Positions 1 to 10,972 are shown, counted from the stretch's first letter. The stretch: 64,000 bases of DNA from Tessaracoccus flavescens (GCF_001998865.1 NZ_CP019607.1:496001-560000); one strand, 5' to 3'. Numbers and translations: made by a program. The notes: generated by a model from the sequence alone, not told the origin.

Positions 1-1
1 C

Positions 2-370
2 ACGCGGGTGGTCGATCTCACCCACCTGGCCGACGACCCGGTGGCCGTCCTGATGACCGCCCAACTCGGCGGCGGGACCGACATCGCCTCCGTGATCGGC
101 CTCGCCGCCTCGAAGATCACCAACCCGCGACGCACGGTCGTCACGCTGATCAGCGACTTCGGGGAGGGCGGTTCGGTCAGCCAGTTGATGCGACGCGTCG
201 GCGAACTCAACGGTCAGGGCGTCACCCTGCTCGGGCTCGCCGCGCTCGACGAGGAGGCCACGCCGAGCTACGACCGGAGGGTCGCCTCCATGCTCGCCGA
301 CCGCGGGATGCACATCGCGGCGCTCACCCCCGACCGCTTCGCCGAATGGCTCGCGGAGGTGATGGGGTGA
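2..370 (+). CDS. VWA/CoxE-like protein, C-terminal part (5' end outside the window)
   Basis: The reading frame is open to the left edge, so the true start is not visible. The visible ~122 residues have the alternating hydrophobic strands and helices of the end of a von Willebrand factor A fold: TVVTLISDFGEGG resembles the strand and acidic turn after the metal-binding region, and GVTLLGLAAL is a later strand. CoxE-like VWA proteins usually act with a MoxR AAA+ ATPase, which may lie to the left of the window. The stop codon overlaps the GTG start of the SWIM gene (GTGA), so the two are translationally coupled. The family call is moderately sure; the function is unknown. Confidence 0.6.
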   Translation, partial: TRVVDLTHLADDPVAVLMTAQLGGGTDIASVIGLAASKITNPRRTVVTLISDFGEGGSVSQLMRRVGELNGQGVTLLGLAALDEEATPSYDRRVASMLADRGMHIAALTPDRFAEWLAEVMG

Positions 371-2295
371 CCGACTGGCTGCAGGGGTGGGGCGCCTGGG
401 ACGACGAGGCGCTGGCCGCGCTGACCTCCAAGGGCCTCGTCCGCCGTGCCGCGAAGGCGGTCGCCGACGCCCGGCTCCACAACGTTCAGGGCGACTCGGC
501 GGTCGTCGAGACGGGAGGCTTCGCCGTCACCATCGGCCCCCGTGGGCCGGCCGCCGCGAGCTGCCCCTGCCCGGCTGCGGGAGTCTGCGTGCACATCCTC
601 ACCGCGGCGATGCTCGCCAGGAGCGCCGCACTCGACGACGCCGAGGCGACGGACCCGCTCGAGGACCTGCTCTCCATCGAGCCCTCCGCGTGGTGCCGGG
701 AGGCAGGCGCAGCAGCCGTCCGGACGGCGCTCGCCTCGTCGCCCGAACCGGAGGGCGCGGAGCTCACCCAGGTCGACGGCCGACTACGGATCGCGTGGCC
801 GGGCGCCGATCCGGTGACCTATGCGCCCGGCCAGGGACTCGCCGGGATGTCCTCCCCCGCTCCCCGCTCGCGTTGGTCCGCGCTGCACCTCGAGGCCGTC
901 GCACGGGCGTTCATCGCCTCCGGTCGACGGTGGGACTGGCCGCAGCGCTTCCTGGAGGAGGCAAAGTCCCGCGCCGAAGAGGACCGCCCGGTCGCCCTGC
1001 TCGGGCGCGTGCGGTCCTGGCTCGGCAGCATCGTCGAGGACGGCCTCGCCGACCTCGGCCCCTCATCGCTGGCCTCCCTCACCGAACTGCGCACCGAGCT
1101 CCGCGCTGCCCGGCTCCCCCGGCTCGCGGGAATGCTCGGCACGACGGTCGGTCACCTCGAGGCGCTCTCGCGCCGCGACGACGGAACAGACGACGCGACG
1201 GTGCTCGAGTCGATCGCCCGCGCATGGGCCCTGAGCGTCGCCGTCGAGGACTCGTTCCCGGACGCGCTGACCGGTCGCTCCGCCGACACGTCCGGCGGCG
1301 AACTGGAACTGTTCGTGCTCGGTGCCACCTGGTGGGAATCGGGCTCGGGGTCCCGGGGGGTCGACGTGGCGCTGTGGGATCCCGCCTCGTCCCGCTCCCT
1401 GACCACCACAGTCGGGCGTGCCGCCGGGCAGGACCCCACCTTCACCCGCTCCCTCGACACGGTCCAGCTGTGGGGTCTTCCCGTGCGGGCTCTGCTCGGA
1501 CACCTGGTCCGGATCCCGCAGGCGCGTCTGAGGCCGGACGGATCGGTCGCCCCGACCGCCGTCGAGCGGGCCGTTCCGCAGCGGCGGATCACCCTCGACG
1601 AGCTCGCCACCATCGGCGCCCACACCGCCTTCGCCGACCTGACCGCCGACCCGTTCGGCGGTGGAAGGGGCGGGCCGATCCTGCTGCGACCTGATGAAAG
1701 GGGAACGCTGACGATCGACGAACCCCGTCAGGCCGTCCTGTGGAGCGTCCCGTCCGGGGAAGCGACGCTCACGCTGAGGGCGCCTGCCCTGCGCGCGAAC
1801 CGGGGCAGGCTCGAACGGATCCAGGACCTGGTCGAGTTCGGCCGCCCGATCGAGGCCATCGTTGCGGTGCCCCGGGTGCACCGCAACGTCATGGGCTGGG
1901 ACCCGGTGGCGGTGTTCGTCAACGGCAGCCGTGGCACGTTGCGCGCGGTGAGCCTCGACTTCGAGGGGGCCGTGGCTGCCACGCGGCGCAACCGATGGCT
2001 GAGCAGGGGCCTCGACCGGCTCGCTGCTGCGGGCGCGGCACCCGGCCCGACCTCCGCCGTGGACCGTCTGGTCCGCGACGTGCTCGAACTGGCCGCCGAT
2101 CTGGCCGTCCGTGGGGTCGGACGGAGCGCTCCCGGGGAGCGCTGCACCCGGCTGGCGGCCCGGGCCGACGACCTCGCGCTTGCCACCCTGGCCTCCAGCC
2201 TGCGCGCCCTCGCCGAGGAACCGGGCGGCGAGTCCCTCGTGCGGGTGGTGCTGGTCACTCTGATGGTCCGGGAACTGGCCTGGCTCGCGAGCTGA
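367..2295 (+). CDS. SWIM zinc-finger family protein
   Basis: About 642 residues. The N-terminal part carries a SWIM-type zinc motif, C66-P-C68 followed by C74-V-H76 (CxCx5CxH), which usually binds DNA or protein. The rest is a long, Leu/Arg/Ala-rich region with no motif I recognise. GTG at 367 is chosen because GGAGG lies about 9 nt upstream and GTGA overlaps the stop of the VWA gene; an in-frame ATG at 346 lies inside the upstream gene and lacks such a site. VWA-SWIM pairs, often with MoxR ATPases, recur in actinobacteria, which suggests a common complex. The biochemical role is not established. Confidence 0.75.
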   Translation: MTDWLQGWGAWDDEALAALTSKGLVRRAAKAVADARLHNVQGDSAVVETGGFAVTIGPRGPAAASCPCPAAGVCVHILTAAMLARSAALDDAEATDPLEDLLSIEPSAWCREAGAAAVRTALASSPEPEGAELTQVDGRLRIAWPGADPVTYAPGQGLAGMSSPAPRSRWSALHLEAVARAFIASGRRWDWPQRFLEEAKSRAEEDRPVALLGRVRSWLGSIVEDGLADLGPSSLASLTELRTELRAARLPRLAGMLGTTVGHLEALSRRDDGTDDATVLESIARAWALSVAVEDSFPDALTGRSADTSGGELELFVLGATWWESGSGSRGVDVALWDPASSRSLTTTVGRAAGQDPTFTRSLDTVQLWGLPVRALLGHLVRIPQARLRPDGSVAPTAVERAVPQRRITLDELATIGAHTAFADLTADPFGGGRGGPILLRPDERGTLTIDEPRQAVLWSVPSGEATLTLRAPALRANRGRLERIQDLVEFGRPIEAIVAVPRVHRNVMGWDPVAVFVNGSRGTLRAVSLDFEGAVAATRRNRWLSRGLDRLAAAGAAPGPTSAVDRLVRDVLELAADLAVRGVGRSAPGERCTRLAARADDLALATLASSLRALAEEPGGESLVRVVLVTLMVRELAWLAS

Positions 2296-2309
2296 CGTAG
2301 CATTGGGCC

Positions 2310-3770
2310 GTGCATTTTCTGGATGAGCGTCCCGCCTACGACCTGACCTACAACGATGTCTTCATGGCGCCGAGCCGATCGAGTGTCAGCTCCCGCCTGG
2401 ACGTCGACCTCACCTCCACCGACGGCCTCGCCACGCCGACGCCGCTCGTGGCCGCCAACATGACCGCCGTCTCCGGCCGCCGGATGGCCGAGACGATGGC
2501 CCGTCGAGGTGGGCTGGCCATCTTCCCGCAGGACATCCCGGCCGATGTGGTGGCCGCCTCGATCCGCAAGGTCAAGGACGCGAGCCCCGTGTTCGACACC
2601 GCGGTCACCGTCTCCCCCGACACCACGGTCGGCGAGACGCTCTCCCTGATCGCCAAGCGCGCCCACGGCGTCGCCGTCGTGATCGACGCCGACCGCAGGG
2701 TGCTCGGCCTCGTCACACCGAACGACGCCACGGGCGCCGACCGCTTCGCGCAGGCAAAGGACGTGATGACCACCGATGTCACCCGGGTCCCTGCCGAGAC
2801 CACTCCCGCGAGCGTGTTCGAGCTGCTGTCCGAGCAGCACCAGAAGGTCGCGGTCGCCGTGGCCCCCGAAGGTCGCCTCGTCGGGGTGATGACCCCCAAG
2901 GGGGCCCTGCGCAGCGCGATCTACGCCCCGGCCCTCGACCATGAGGGACGGCTCCGCGCAGGCGTCGCCGTGGGGATCAACGGCGACGTGCCAGCGAAGG
3001 TCCGCGCGGCGCTCGAGGGTCGCGCCGACGTGATCGTGATGGACACCGCACACGGTCACCAGGAGAAGATGATCTCCGCGCTCGGCCTGGCCCGCGAGGT
3101 GCGCGACGCCTTCGCCTCGGAGACCGGCCGCACCATCCTGCTCGTCGCAGGAAACGTCGTCACCGCGGGCGGCGTCAACGATCTGATCGACGCGGGCGCC
3201 GACATCCTGAAGGTCGGGGTCGGCCCCGGTGCCATGTGCACCACCCGGATGCAGACCGGCGTCGGCCGGCCCCAGTTCTCCGCCGTCCTCGAATGCGCAG
3301 AGGCGGCAGGCCAGCGCGGCAAGTCGACGTGGGCAGACGGTGGCGTGCGGCATCCCCGCGACGTCGCCCTCGCCCTGGCGGCAGGAGCGGGCTCGGTCAT
3401 GATCGGCTCCTGGTTCGCCGGAACCCACGAGTCGACCGGCGAACAGCTCGTCGACGCGCAGGGACGCTCCTACAAGGAGTCCTTCGGCATGGCCTCCGCC
3501 CGCGCCGTCCGCCAGCGCACCCGCGAACAGTCCGCCTTCGAGCGCGCCCGCGCGGCGATGTTCGAGGAAGGCATCTCCAGCTCCCGGATGTACCTCGACC
3601 CGCGCCGTCCCGGCGTGGAGGACCTGATCGACTGGATCACCTCCGGCGTGCGTTCGTCGTGCACCTACGCCGGCGCCCGCAGCCTCAGCGAGTTCGCCGA
3701 GCGCGCCGTGATCGGCGTGCAGTCCGGCTCCGGCTACGAGGAGGGCCGCCCGCTCGACCGGAGCTGGTGA
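2310..3770 (+). CDS. guaB1: GuaB1-family IMP dehydrogenase-like protein, probable GMP reductase
   Basis: A 486-residue IMPDH/GMPR-fold (beta/alpha)8 barrel with an inserted CBS pair (about residues 95-210). The catalytic-loop motif GVGPGAMCTTRMQTGVGRPQ holds the nucleophilic cysteine, and DTAHGHQ and ADGGVRHPRD are barrel nucleotide-binding motifs. GuaB1 proteins are often labelled IMP dehydrogenase, but the mycobacterial GuaB1 was shown to be a GMP reductase (GMP to IMP, NADPH-dependent) regulated through its CBS domains, so salvage is the likelier job. A TAGCAT box (2298-2303) lies six bases before the GTG start and there is no Shine-Dalgarno, which suggests leaderless transcription. It is separated from the SWIM operon by only 14 bp. 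Confidence 0.85.
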   Translation: MHFLDERPAYDLTYNDVFMAPSRSSVSSRLDVDLTSTDGLATPTPLVAANMTAVSGRRMAETMARRGGLAIFPQDIPADVVAASIRKVKDASPVFDTAVTVSPDTTVGETLSLIAKRAHGVAVVIDADRRVLGLVTPNDATGADRFAQAKDVMTTDVTRVPAETTPASVFELLSEQHQKVAVAVAPEGRLVGVMTPKGALRSAIYAPALDHEGRLRAGVAVGINGDVPAKVRAALEGRADVIVMDTAHGHQEKMISALGLAREVRDAFASETGRTILLVAGNVVTAGGVNDLIDAGADILKVGVGPGAMCTTRMQTGVGRPQFSAVLECAEAAGQRGKSTWADGGVRHPRDVALALAAGAGSVMIGSWFAGTHESTGEQLVDAQGRSYKESFGMASARAVRQRTREQSAFERARAAMFEEGISSSRMYLDPRRPGVEDLIDWITSGVRSSCTYAGARSLSEFAERAVIGVQSGSGYEEGRPLDRSW

Positions 3771-3786
3771 CCCATAGGGTGTGGCC

Positions 3787-5046
3787 ATGTTCGAGCGGGT
3801 AGCCGACTTCTTCGGCCTGAACGACGACTATGTGCGTCCGAGGCCAGTCGCGCCGTGGCGCACCGACTGGATCATCGCCGCCCTCCTGACGGGGATCTCC
3901 ATGTCGGTGGTGATGTACATCCGCGACGTCAACCCCGATCTCGTCGACCACCTGCCGCTGACGGGTTGCTTCGCCGCGATCATCGTCGCCGGGCTGCTCA
4001 TCACCTTTCGGCGTGCCTTCCCGATCTCGGTCCTGCTGCTCGCGAGCGGTGCGCACTTCATCGTCGTGGGCGTGCTGCTTCCCGTGACAGTGTCCATGGC
4101 GAGCATGCAGATCCTCTACTTCCTTGGCATCTACACGGCGATGGCCTACGCGAGGCGCAGGCAGAACCTGATGCTCGCGATGTTCGCGGTGCTGCTGTCG
4201 ATGGCGGTGTGGCTCGTCGTCGCCGACAGCTACGCCCGCGCGGTCCAGCCCGATGAGTTCCAGCCGACGTTGTGGTACTACGTCGGCACGGTCGTGATGA
4301 ACTTCGCCTACTTCGGGGTCGCGATCTGGCTCGGTCAGCAGGCCTGGCTGCAGGCGAAGGCCAGGGACGCGCTCGCCGAGAGCCAGAGCGTCGTGCAGCA
4401 GCAGGGCGAGCGGCTAGCCGGGCAGGCGGTCGTCGCCGAGCGGTTGCGCATCGCGCGCGACCTGCACGACTCGGTCGCCCACCACATCTCCCTGATCGGC
4501 GTCCAGACGGCGGCCGCCCGCCGCGCCATGGCCACCCGGCCCGAGCTCGCCGCGCAGGCGATGCAGGAGGTCGAGGACATGTCCCGCGAGGCAGTGACCG
4601 AGCTGCGCGGCATGCTCGGCTCGCTGCGCGACGTCTCCGAGGACGAGAGCGGGTCGCGCTCCGTCGAGGCGCTCGCGGCCCTCGCGGAGGAGGCGAGCGG
4701 CAACGGGCTGCGCGTCAGCTACGAACTGGTCGGCAATCCCCGGCTCGCCGAGGCGATGAGCCCCATGCAGGCGAGCAACCTGCTCCGCATCGCGCAGGAG
4801 GCGCTGACGAACGTGCGACGCCACTCGACCGCGACCGAGGCCCGCATGGTCGCCCGGCTCGGGGACGAGATCGAGCTGGAGATCACGGACAACGGCCACA
4901 CCGTGCCCCACACCACCGGAAGCGGCCTCGGCCACGTCGGCATCCGGGAACGGGTCGCAGCGCTCGGCGGCACCGCAGACATCGGGCCCAGATCCACCCG
5001 CGGGTACCGCGTCCGGGTCACCCTCCCCCGAAAGGCAGCCTCATGA
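3787..5046 (+). CDS. NarL-type sensor histidine kinase
   Basis: About 420 residues. The N-terminal half has roughly four or five hydrophobic membrane segments with very short loops (intramembrane-sensing or DesK-like layout). It is followed by a HisKA_3 dimerisation domain with phospho-acceptor H227 in RIARDLHDSVAHH and a HATPase_c domain (EALTNVRRHS as the N box, ITDNG and GSGLGHVGIRERV as G boxes). ATG 3787 is preferred over GTG 3781 because a TAGGGT -10 box (3775-3780) would place the transcript start at the ATG. The stop overlaps the regulator start by ATGA, so the pair is co-translated. The downstream ABC exporter is the obvious candidate target. Confidence 0.9.
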   Translation: MFERVADFFGLNDDYVRPRPVAPWRTDWIIAALLTGISMSVVMYIRDVNPDLVDHLPLTGCFAAIIVAGLLITFRRAFPISVLLLASGAHFIVVGVLLPVTVSMASMQILYFLGIYTAMAYARRRQNLMLAMFAVLLSMAVWLVVADSYARAVQPDEFQPTLWYYVGTVVMNFAYFGVAIWLGQQAWLQAKARDALAESQSVVQQQGERLAGQAVVAERLRIARDLHDSVAHHISLIGVQTAAARRAMATRPELAAQAMQEVEDMSREAVTELRGMLGSLRDVSEDESGSRSVEALAALAEEASGNGLRVSYELVGNPRLAEAMSPMQASNLLRIAQEALTNVRRHSTATEARMVARLGDEIELEITDNGHTVPHTTGSGLGHVGIRERVAALGGTADIGPRSTRGYRVRVTLPRKAAS

Positions 5047-5693
5047 TCCGTGTCGGCCTTGTCGACGACCAGTCCCTCGTCCGGAGGGCCTTCTCCCTGA
5101 TGCTCGGCATCGAGGACGACATCGAGCTGGTCGGCGAGGCGGGCGACGGCGAGGAGGCGATCCGGCTCGCGGCGACCGCGCGTCCCGACATCATGTTGAT
5201 GGACATCGAGATGCCGCGCATGGGAGGGCTCGAGGCGACACGGCGGATCCGGGAGGTCGGGGCCACGAAGGTGATCATCCTGACCACCTTCGACCGGGAC
5301 GACTATCTGTTCGAGGCCCTGGACGCAGGAGCGGCAGGGTTCCTGCTCAAGAACTCCGAGCCCGAGCGACTGCTCGAGGCCATCCGCACCGTCGCCGAAG
5401 GAGGTGCCCTGCTCGCACCGGAGGTGACCCGTCGGGTGATCGCACAGGCGGTCCGCGGGCGCCGACCTGCGGGCGTACCGGAGGCGGCGCACCGGCTCAC
5501 CGAGCGGGAACTGGAGGTGCTCCGCGAGATGGCCGCCGGCCTCAGCAACGCCGAGATCGCGGCCCGCCTCTTCGTCAGCGAGGCCACCGTCAAGACCCAC
5601 GTCTCCGCGACCCTGGGCAAGCTGTGCGTGCGCGACCGCGTGCAGGCCGTCATCTACGCCTACGAGCACGGGCTGGTCGGCGGACGAGACTGA
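5043..5693 (+). CDS. LuxR/NarL-family response regulator
   Basis: A 216-residue two-domain regulator. The receiver domain has acidic residues D8/D9, phospho-acceptor D54 (MLMDIEMPRMGG) and conserved K103 (FLLKNSEP). The LuxR-type helix-turn-helix spans about residues 146-210 (LTERELEVLREMAAGLSNAEIA, VSEATVKTHV). It is the partner of the overlapping histidine kinase. A perfect 22-bp inverted repeat begins directly after its stop codon, ahead of the ABC transporter genes, and could be its binding site. Target genes are inferred from position only. Confidence 0.92.
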   Translation: MIRVGLVDDQSLVRRAFSLMLGIEDDIELVGEAGDGEEAIRLAATARPDIMLMDIEMPRMGGLEATRRIREVGATKVIILTTFDRDDYLFEALDAGAAGFLLKNSEPERLLEAIRTVAEGGALLAPEVTRRVIAQAVRGRRPAGVPEAAHRLTERELEVLREMAAGLSNAEIAARLFVSEATVKTHVSATLGKLCVRDRVQAVIYAYEHGLVGGRD

Positions 5694-5715
5694 GCCTCAT
5701 CCGATCGGATGAGGC
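5694..5715. promoter_or_regulatory. 22-bp perfect palindrome, candidate operator or terminator
   Basis: GCCTCATCCGA is followed immediately by its exact reverse complement. It starts one base after the response-regulator stop codon and lies 65 bp before the ABC ATPase start. There is no T-run, and an RNA hairpin would have no loop, so a dimer-binding operator is more likely than an intrinsic terminator. Confidence 0.5.
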
Positions 5716-5780
5716 GGCGGGGCGAAGATGCCCCGCACGACCGATGCCGCTCCCCCACCGGTTCCGGCAGGCTGGATGTC

Positions 5781-6658
<878 letters not shown>

Positions 6659-6662
<4 letters not shown>

Positions 6663-7837
6663 CTGCCACCGGCTCATCCACGACGAGGCGGGCGCCCCGC
6701 GCCGCATGGCTGATCGTCGCAAAGCGCGAGATCATGTCCCAGCTGCAGAGCAAGGCCTTCTGGGTCGGCACCCTCTCCACGATCGCGCTCGTGGCGATCG
6801 CGTTTCTCATCTCCACGGCTGTCAACAGCGGCGGAGGTGACCCGACCCGGATCGCCGTCGACTCCGATCAGGGGGCTGCCGTGATCGCGCAGGCGAAGGC
6901 AGGCGGCGGAAACGTCGAGGCCGTCGAGGTGGCATCCGACCAGCTCGAGCAGTCGGTCCGCGACGGCGACGCCGAGGCCTCCCTCACGTATACGGAGGGT
7001 GAAGGCTGGAAGGTCGCGGTCAAGGACATGATGGACACGCCCGACCTCGACGAGGCGGTGCGCACCTTCCAGATCGAGCGCAACGCCACGCAGGCCGGTG
7101 TGGATGCGGCGTCGATCCTGCGGGACACCACCGTGACCGTTGCACCGCTCGACGGTGATGAGTCCGGCGCCATGGCGGTGTTCGTGGCCACCTTCGCCTT
7201 CTCGATCCTGTTCATGGTGGCGGCCGTGACCTACGGCATGCAGATCGCCCAGAGCGTGGTCACCGAGAAGGAGTCCCGCATCGTCGAGATCCTCGCGGCC
7301 GCCGTGCCGATCCGTTCGCTGCTGGTCGGCAAGGTGGTCGGCAACACCCTGATGGCGCTCGGCCAGGTCGTCCTGATCGTGTGCGCGGCGCTCGTCGCGC
7401 TGTCGTTCAGCGACTACCGGGAGCTGATCGCCCTGATCGCCCCGGTGGCGGGCTGGTTCATCCTGTTCTTCCTGGTCGGCTTCGCCTCCCTCGCCTGCCT
7501 GTGGGCGGGTGCGGGTGCGATGGCCACGCGAGTGCAGGACCTCAGCCAGACCACCATCCCGCTGACCATGATCGTCTCGATGGTCTACGTCGCAGGCCTG
7601 CTCGCCCGTGGCACCGTCGCCGAGATCCTGTCCTACGTCCCGATCGCCTCGACGGTCATGATGCCTGGCCGACTGCTGAGCGGCGAGGCAGGCTGGCCCG
7701 AGGCGCTGCTCGCGCTGGCCGTGTCGATCGCGTTCATGGCCGTCGCCATCTGGTTCGGGGAGCGGATCTACCGCCGCGGCCTGATGCAGACCAACTCGGT
7801 CATGGCGCTGAAGCAGGCGTTCAGCAAGGCGAGCTGA
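6659..7837 (+). CDS. ABC-2 family transporter permease (NatB-like)
   Basis: 392 residues with the ABC-2 layout: one N-terminal membrane segment (about residues 38-56), a ~130-residue extracytoplasmic domain, then about five membrane helices in the C-terminal half. The motif VVTEKESRIVEILAAAVPIRSLLVGK, before the second helix, is typical of NatB/YhaP permeases. It is the last gene of the two-gene exporter operon and is followed by a strong terminator. The transported substrate is unknown. Confidence 0.9.
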
Positions 7838-7855
7838 CCCACCGGCCTCGACGAG

Positions 7856-7884
7856 GAAGCCCACCCCGGAGCGGGGTGGGCTTC
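7856..7884. terminator. Bidirectional rho-independent terminator
   Basis: A 13-bp perfect stem (GAAGCCCACCCCG with its complement) with a 3-base loop, followed by a T/C-rich run on the plus strand. It lies between the convergent ABC permease and ctaF genes and can serve both. Confidence 0.85.
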
Positions 7885-7900
7885 TTCTCGTCTTGCTGGC

Positions 7901-8299
7901 TCAGTGCTTGTAGTCGCCTCGGTAGAACTCGAGGACCCAGCCGGAGCAGGACCAGATCCCGATGCCGATGCCGACCAGCGAGATCCAGGCCTGATGCAGA
8001 GCGGGGCCGAGGAAGATCACGGTGAGGGTCAGCGCGGTCCAGAAGGGCCACATGCTCTTCGGGGCGAAGAAGCCGACCGTGCCCGCTGCCTCCACGACCT
8101 CGGCATCGCGCCGGTCCTCCGGGCGGGGATCGAAGCTACGCGCCGTGAGCGCGAGGTAGCCGGCGATCATGCCGCCGAGGAGACCGGTGAACCCGAGCAC
8201 GAAGGTGCCGGCGATCTCCTTGGACATGAAGTAGTAGACCGGGGTGACGATCAGGAAGAAGATGAAGATGAACCCGAAAACCCACTTCTCGGCCTTCAC
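7901..8299 (-). CDS. ctaF: Cytochrome c oxidase subunit IV
   Basis: 132 residues with four hydrophobic helices in two pairs separated by a charged loop ([15 protein letters not shown]), matching the actinobacterial CtaF subunit of aa3 oxidase. It ends [12 protein letters not shown], a C-terminus usual in this family. It overlaps the ctaD stop by ATGA and is the last gene of ctaC-ctaD-ctaF. It is a small structural membrane subunit with no redox centre. Confidence 0.92.
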   Translation of the reverse strand: MKAEKWVFGFIFIFFLIVTPVYYFMSKEIAGTFVLGFTGLLGGMIAGYLALTARSFDPRPEDRRDAEVVEAAGTVGFFAPKSMWPFWTALTLTVIFLGPALHQAWISLVGIGIGIWSCSGWVLEFYRGDYKH

Positions 8300-10023
8300 T
8301 TGGTGGCTCCTTCCTGAGCGTCGGGATCGCGGTTGAGCAGTTCGCCCGGGTCCACGTCATGATCGAGGTTTGCCAGCTCGGGTCGCGCCTGGTCGAGCGC
8401 CGGGCTGTTGGAACGGACCCGCGGGAGCGAGTCGAAGTTGTGCCGCGGCGGCGGGCAGGAGGTCGCCCACTCGAGCGAACGTCCCCAACCCCACGGGTCG
8501 TTGACGGTGACCTTCGGCGACTTGCGGGTGATCCACACGTTCCACAGGAAGGGGATCATGCTGACGCCGAGCAGGAACGCACCGAAGGTGGAGACCTGGT
8601 TCAGCAGCGTGAACCCCTCCCACTCGCCGTAGTCGGCGATGCGGCGCTGCATGCCCGCGACGCCGAGCCAGTGCTGCACCAGAAAGGTGGTGTGGAACCC
8701 GACGAAGATCGTCCAGAAGTGCACCTTGCCCCACGTCTCGTTCAGCATCTTGCCGGTGAACTTCGGCCACCAGTAGTAGAAGCCCGCGAACATCGCGAAC
8801 ACGACGGTGCCGAACAGCACGTAGTGGAAGTGCGCCACCACGAAGTAGGTGTCGGAGACCGGGAAGTCCAGCGCCGGGGAGGCGAGGATGATGCCGGTGA
8901 GGCCACCGAACAGGAACGTGGTGAGGAAGCCGATGGCGAACGTCATCGACGTGTTCAGCGTCAACGAACCTCGCCAGATCGTGCCGATCCAGTTGAAGAA
9001 CTTCACACCCGTCGGCACGGCGATCATGAACGACATGAAGGAGAAGAACGGCAGGTTCACCGCTCCGGTGACGAACATGTGGTGTGCCCACACCGAGATG
9101 GAGAGGGCGCCGATGGCGAGGGTGGCGAAGACGAGGCCGTAGTAGCCGAACACCGGCTTGCGGCTGAACGCGCTCAGTACCTCGGTGATGATGCCGAAGA
9201 ACGGCAGGGCGATGACGTAGACCTCAGGGTGGCCGAAGAACCAGAACAGGTGCTGCCAGAGGATGGCGCCACCCGAGGCGGGATCCAGCACGTGGCTGCC
9301 GAGCACGCGGTCTGCCTCGAGCACGAGCAGGCCGGCGGCGAGCACGGGGAAGCAGATCAGGATCATCAGCGAGGCGACGAGGATGTTCCAGGAGAAGATC
9401 GGCATCCGGAACATGGTCAGGCCGGGAGCACGCATCGTGATGATGGTCGTGGTGAAGTTCACCGCGCCGAGGATCGACGAGAGGCCGAGCAGGTACAGGC
9501 CCATGATCCACAGGTCGTGGCCGACGCCCGGGGAGTGGATCGAGTTAGACAGGGGCGCGTAGGCGAACCAGCCGAAGCTCGCGGCACCGTTCGGGCTGGC
9601 GAAGCCCGCGCAGGCCATCACGGAGCCGAACAGGTACAGCCAGTAGGAGAAGGCGTTGAGCCGCGGGAACGCCACGTCAGGGGCGCCGAGCTGCAGCGGA
9701 AGGATCGCGTTGGCGAAGCCCGAGAACATCGGCGTCGCGAACATCAGCAGCATGATCGTGCCGTGCATGGTGAAGAACTGGTTGAACGTCTCGAAGTTCA
9801 TGAACTGCATGCCGGGGCTAGCCAGCTCGGCACGGATGCCGAGCGCGAGCAGGCCGCCGATGCCGAAGAAGACGAACGCCGTGACGAAGTACATGTTGCC
9901 GATCACCTTGTGATCGGTGGTGGTCAGGTACTTCATGGCCTTCGCGCCGGGTCCGACATGGACGGAGGTGGCCGTCGACTCGGACACCTGGGTCGTGCGA
10001 CCCGCGATCGTTGCGCTGCTCAT
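8296..10023 (-). CDS. ctaD: Cytochrome c oxidase subunit I
   Basis: 575 residues and twelve membrane helices. It carries the conserved haem-copper motifs: HGTIMLLMF (low-spin haem ligand region), [14 protein letters not shown] (CuB histidine and cross-linked tyrosine), AHHMF (CuB histidines) and [10 protein letters not shown] (haem a and a3 ligands). The C-terminal ~60 residues are a hydrophilic tail typical of actinobacterial CtaD. It reduces O2 to water and pumps protons. ATG 10023 overlaps the ctaC stop by one base (TGATG); a GTG directly before it is less likely. Confidence 0.97.
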   Translation of the reverse strand: MSSATIAGRTTQVSESTATSVHVGPGAKAMKYLTTTDHKVIGNMYFVTAFVFFGIGGLLALGIRAELASPGMQFMNFETFNQFFTMHGTIMLLMFATPMFSGFANAILPLQLGAPDVAFPRLNAFSYWLYLFGSVMACAGFASPNGAASFGWFAYAPLSNSIHSPGVGHDLWIMGLYLLGLSSILGAVNFTTTIITMRAPGLTMFRMPIFSWNILVASLMILICFPVLAAGLLVLEADRVLGSHVLDPASGGAILWQHLFWFFGHPEVYVIALPFFGIITEVLSAFSRKPVFGYYGLVFATLAIGALSISVWAHHMFVTGAVNLPFFSFMSFMIAVPTGVKFFNWIGTIWRGSLTLNTSMTFAIGFLTTFLFGGLTGIILASPALDFPVSDTYFVVAHFHYVLFGTVVFAMFAGFYYWWPKFTGKMLNETWGKVHFWTIFVGFHTTFLVQHWLGVAGMQRRIADYGEWEGFTLLNQVSTFGAFLLGVSMIPFLWNVWITRKSPKVTVNDPWGWGRSLEWATSCPPPRHNFDSLPRVRSNSPALDQARPELANLDHDVDPGELLNRDPDAQEGATK

Positions 10024-10880
10024 CACTTGTGCTCCTCCGGGGCTGCGGTCGGGAGGACCGCCTGCATGGCTTCGGCCAGTTCGAGCTCGCCCTCGCCACC
10101 GTTGGCGGCGATCTCCTTCACCTTCTCCGCGTACTCCTCCTCGGAGACGACGTGGAGCTTGAAGAGCATGGCGGCGTGCTTCTCACCGCAGAGCTCGGCG
10201 CACTTACCGTCGTAGGTGCCGATGCGGTTCGGGGTCACGTCGAACGAATTGGGGTGGCCGGGGATCACGTCGCGCTTGAAGTAGAACGACGGGACCCAGA
10301 ACGAGTGGATGACATCTGCCGATTCGAGGTTGAACCGGACCGTCTTGTTCACGGGCAGGTAGAGGTCGGGCAGCGCCTCGACGGTGCCGACGGTGTGCGC
10401 GTCGGTGCCGATGGCCGGGTTGTCGGCCTCCATGTAGTTGAACGTCCAGGACCACTTCTGTCCGATCACGTTGATCGTGACCTCAGGCTCCTCGGTCTGC
10501 TCGATCATGGCGTCCTGCGCCTTGACCGTGTAGAAGAACAGCACGCCGATGATCAGGAACGGCACCAGCGTGTAGAGCAGCTCGAGCGGCAGGTGGTAGG
10601 TGGTCTGGCGCGGTGCCGGGGCGTCGCCGTCCTTGCGGCGGTAACGGATCACGGCCCAGCCGATCAGACCCCAGACCAGCGCGCCGACGACAAAGCAGGC
10701 GACCCATGCGCCGATCCAGAGATTGCCGACGTTGGGAGCCTCTTCACTTGCGGCGACGGGGAGTCCGAGTCGTGACCACTGCTCCGAGCATGCCGTCAGG
10801 AAGACGAGCATCAACGGGGCAGCGACGAGCAGACCGGCCCGGGTCTTACGCCGACGTGGTGGCGCAGGATTGCGACTCAC
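10023..10880 (-). CDS. ctaC: Cytochrome c oxidase subunit II (lipoprotein)
   Basis: 285 residues. The N-terminus is a lipoprotein signal with lipobox LTAC, so C31 is probably lipidated. Two membrane helices follow (about residues 50-72 and 100-120), then a cupredoxin domain with the CuA site: the His in [10 protein letters not shown] and [12 protein letters not shown] supplying two cysteines, the second histidine and a methionine. It accepts electrons from the bc1/cyt c branch and passes them to CtaD. It is the first gene of the operon, so the promoter lies in 10881-10970. Confidence 0.96.
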   Translation of the reverse strand: MSRNPAPPRRRKTRAGLLVAAPLMLVFLTACSEQWSRLGLPVAASEEAPNVGNLWIGAWVACFVVGALVWGLIGWAVIRYRRKDGDAPAPRQTTYHLPLELLYTLVPFLIIGVLFFYTVKAQDAMIEQTEEPEVTINVIGQKWSWTFNYMEADNPAIGTDAHTVGTVEALPDLYLPVNKTVRFNLESADVIHSFWVPSFYFKRDVIPGHPNSFDVTPNRIGTYDGKCAELCGEKHAAMLFKLHVVSEEEYAEKVKEIAANGGEGELELAEAMQAVLPTAAPEEHK

Positions 10881-10972
10881 TACAAGCCCTTCCAGATAGG
10901 ACGATTCATCGCCCGCAGATTCGCGCGGAATCGTGCGGGCAGCACTGCTCCCGCCACCTTAACGTAAAAAGA

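Noticed and set aside
1728..3788. A 686-codon minus-strand frame across the SWIM and guaB1 genes
   Set aside because: It spans two well-supported plus-strand genes and has no motif of its own.
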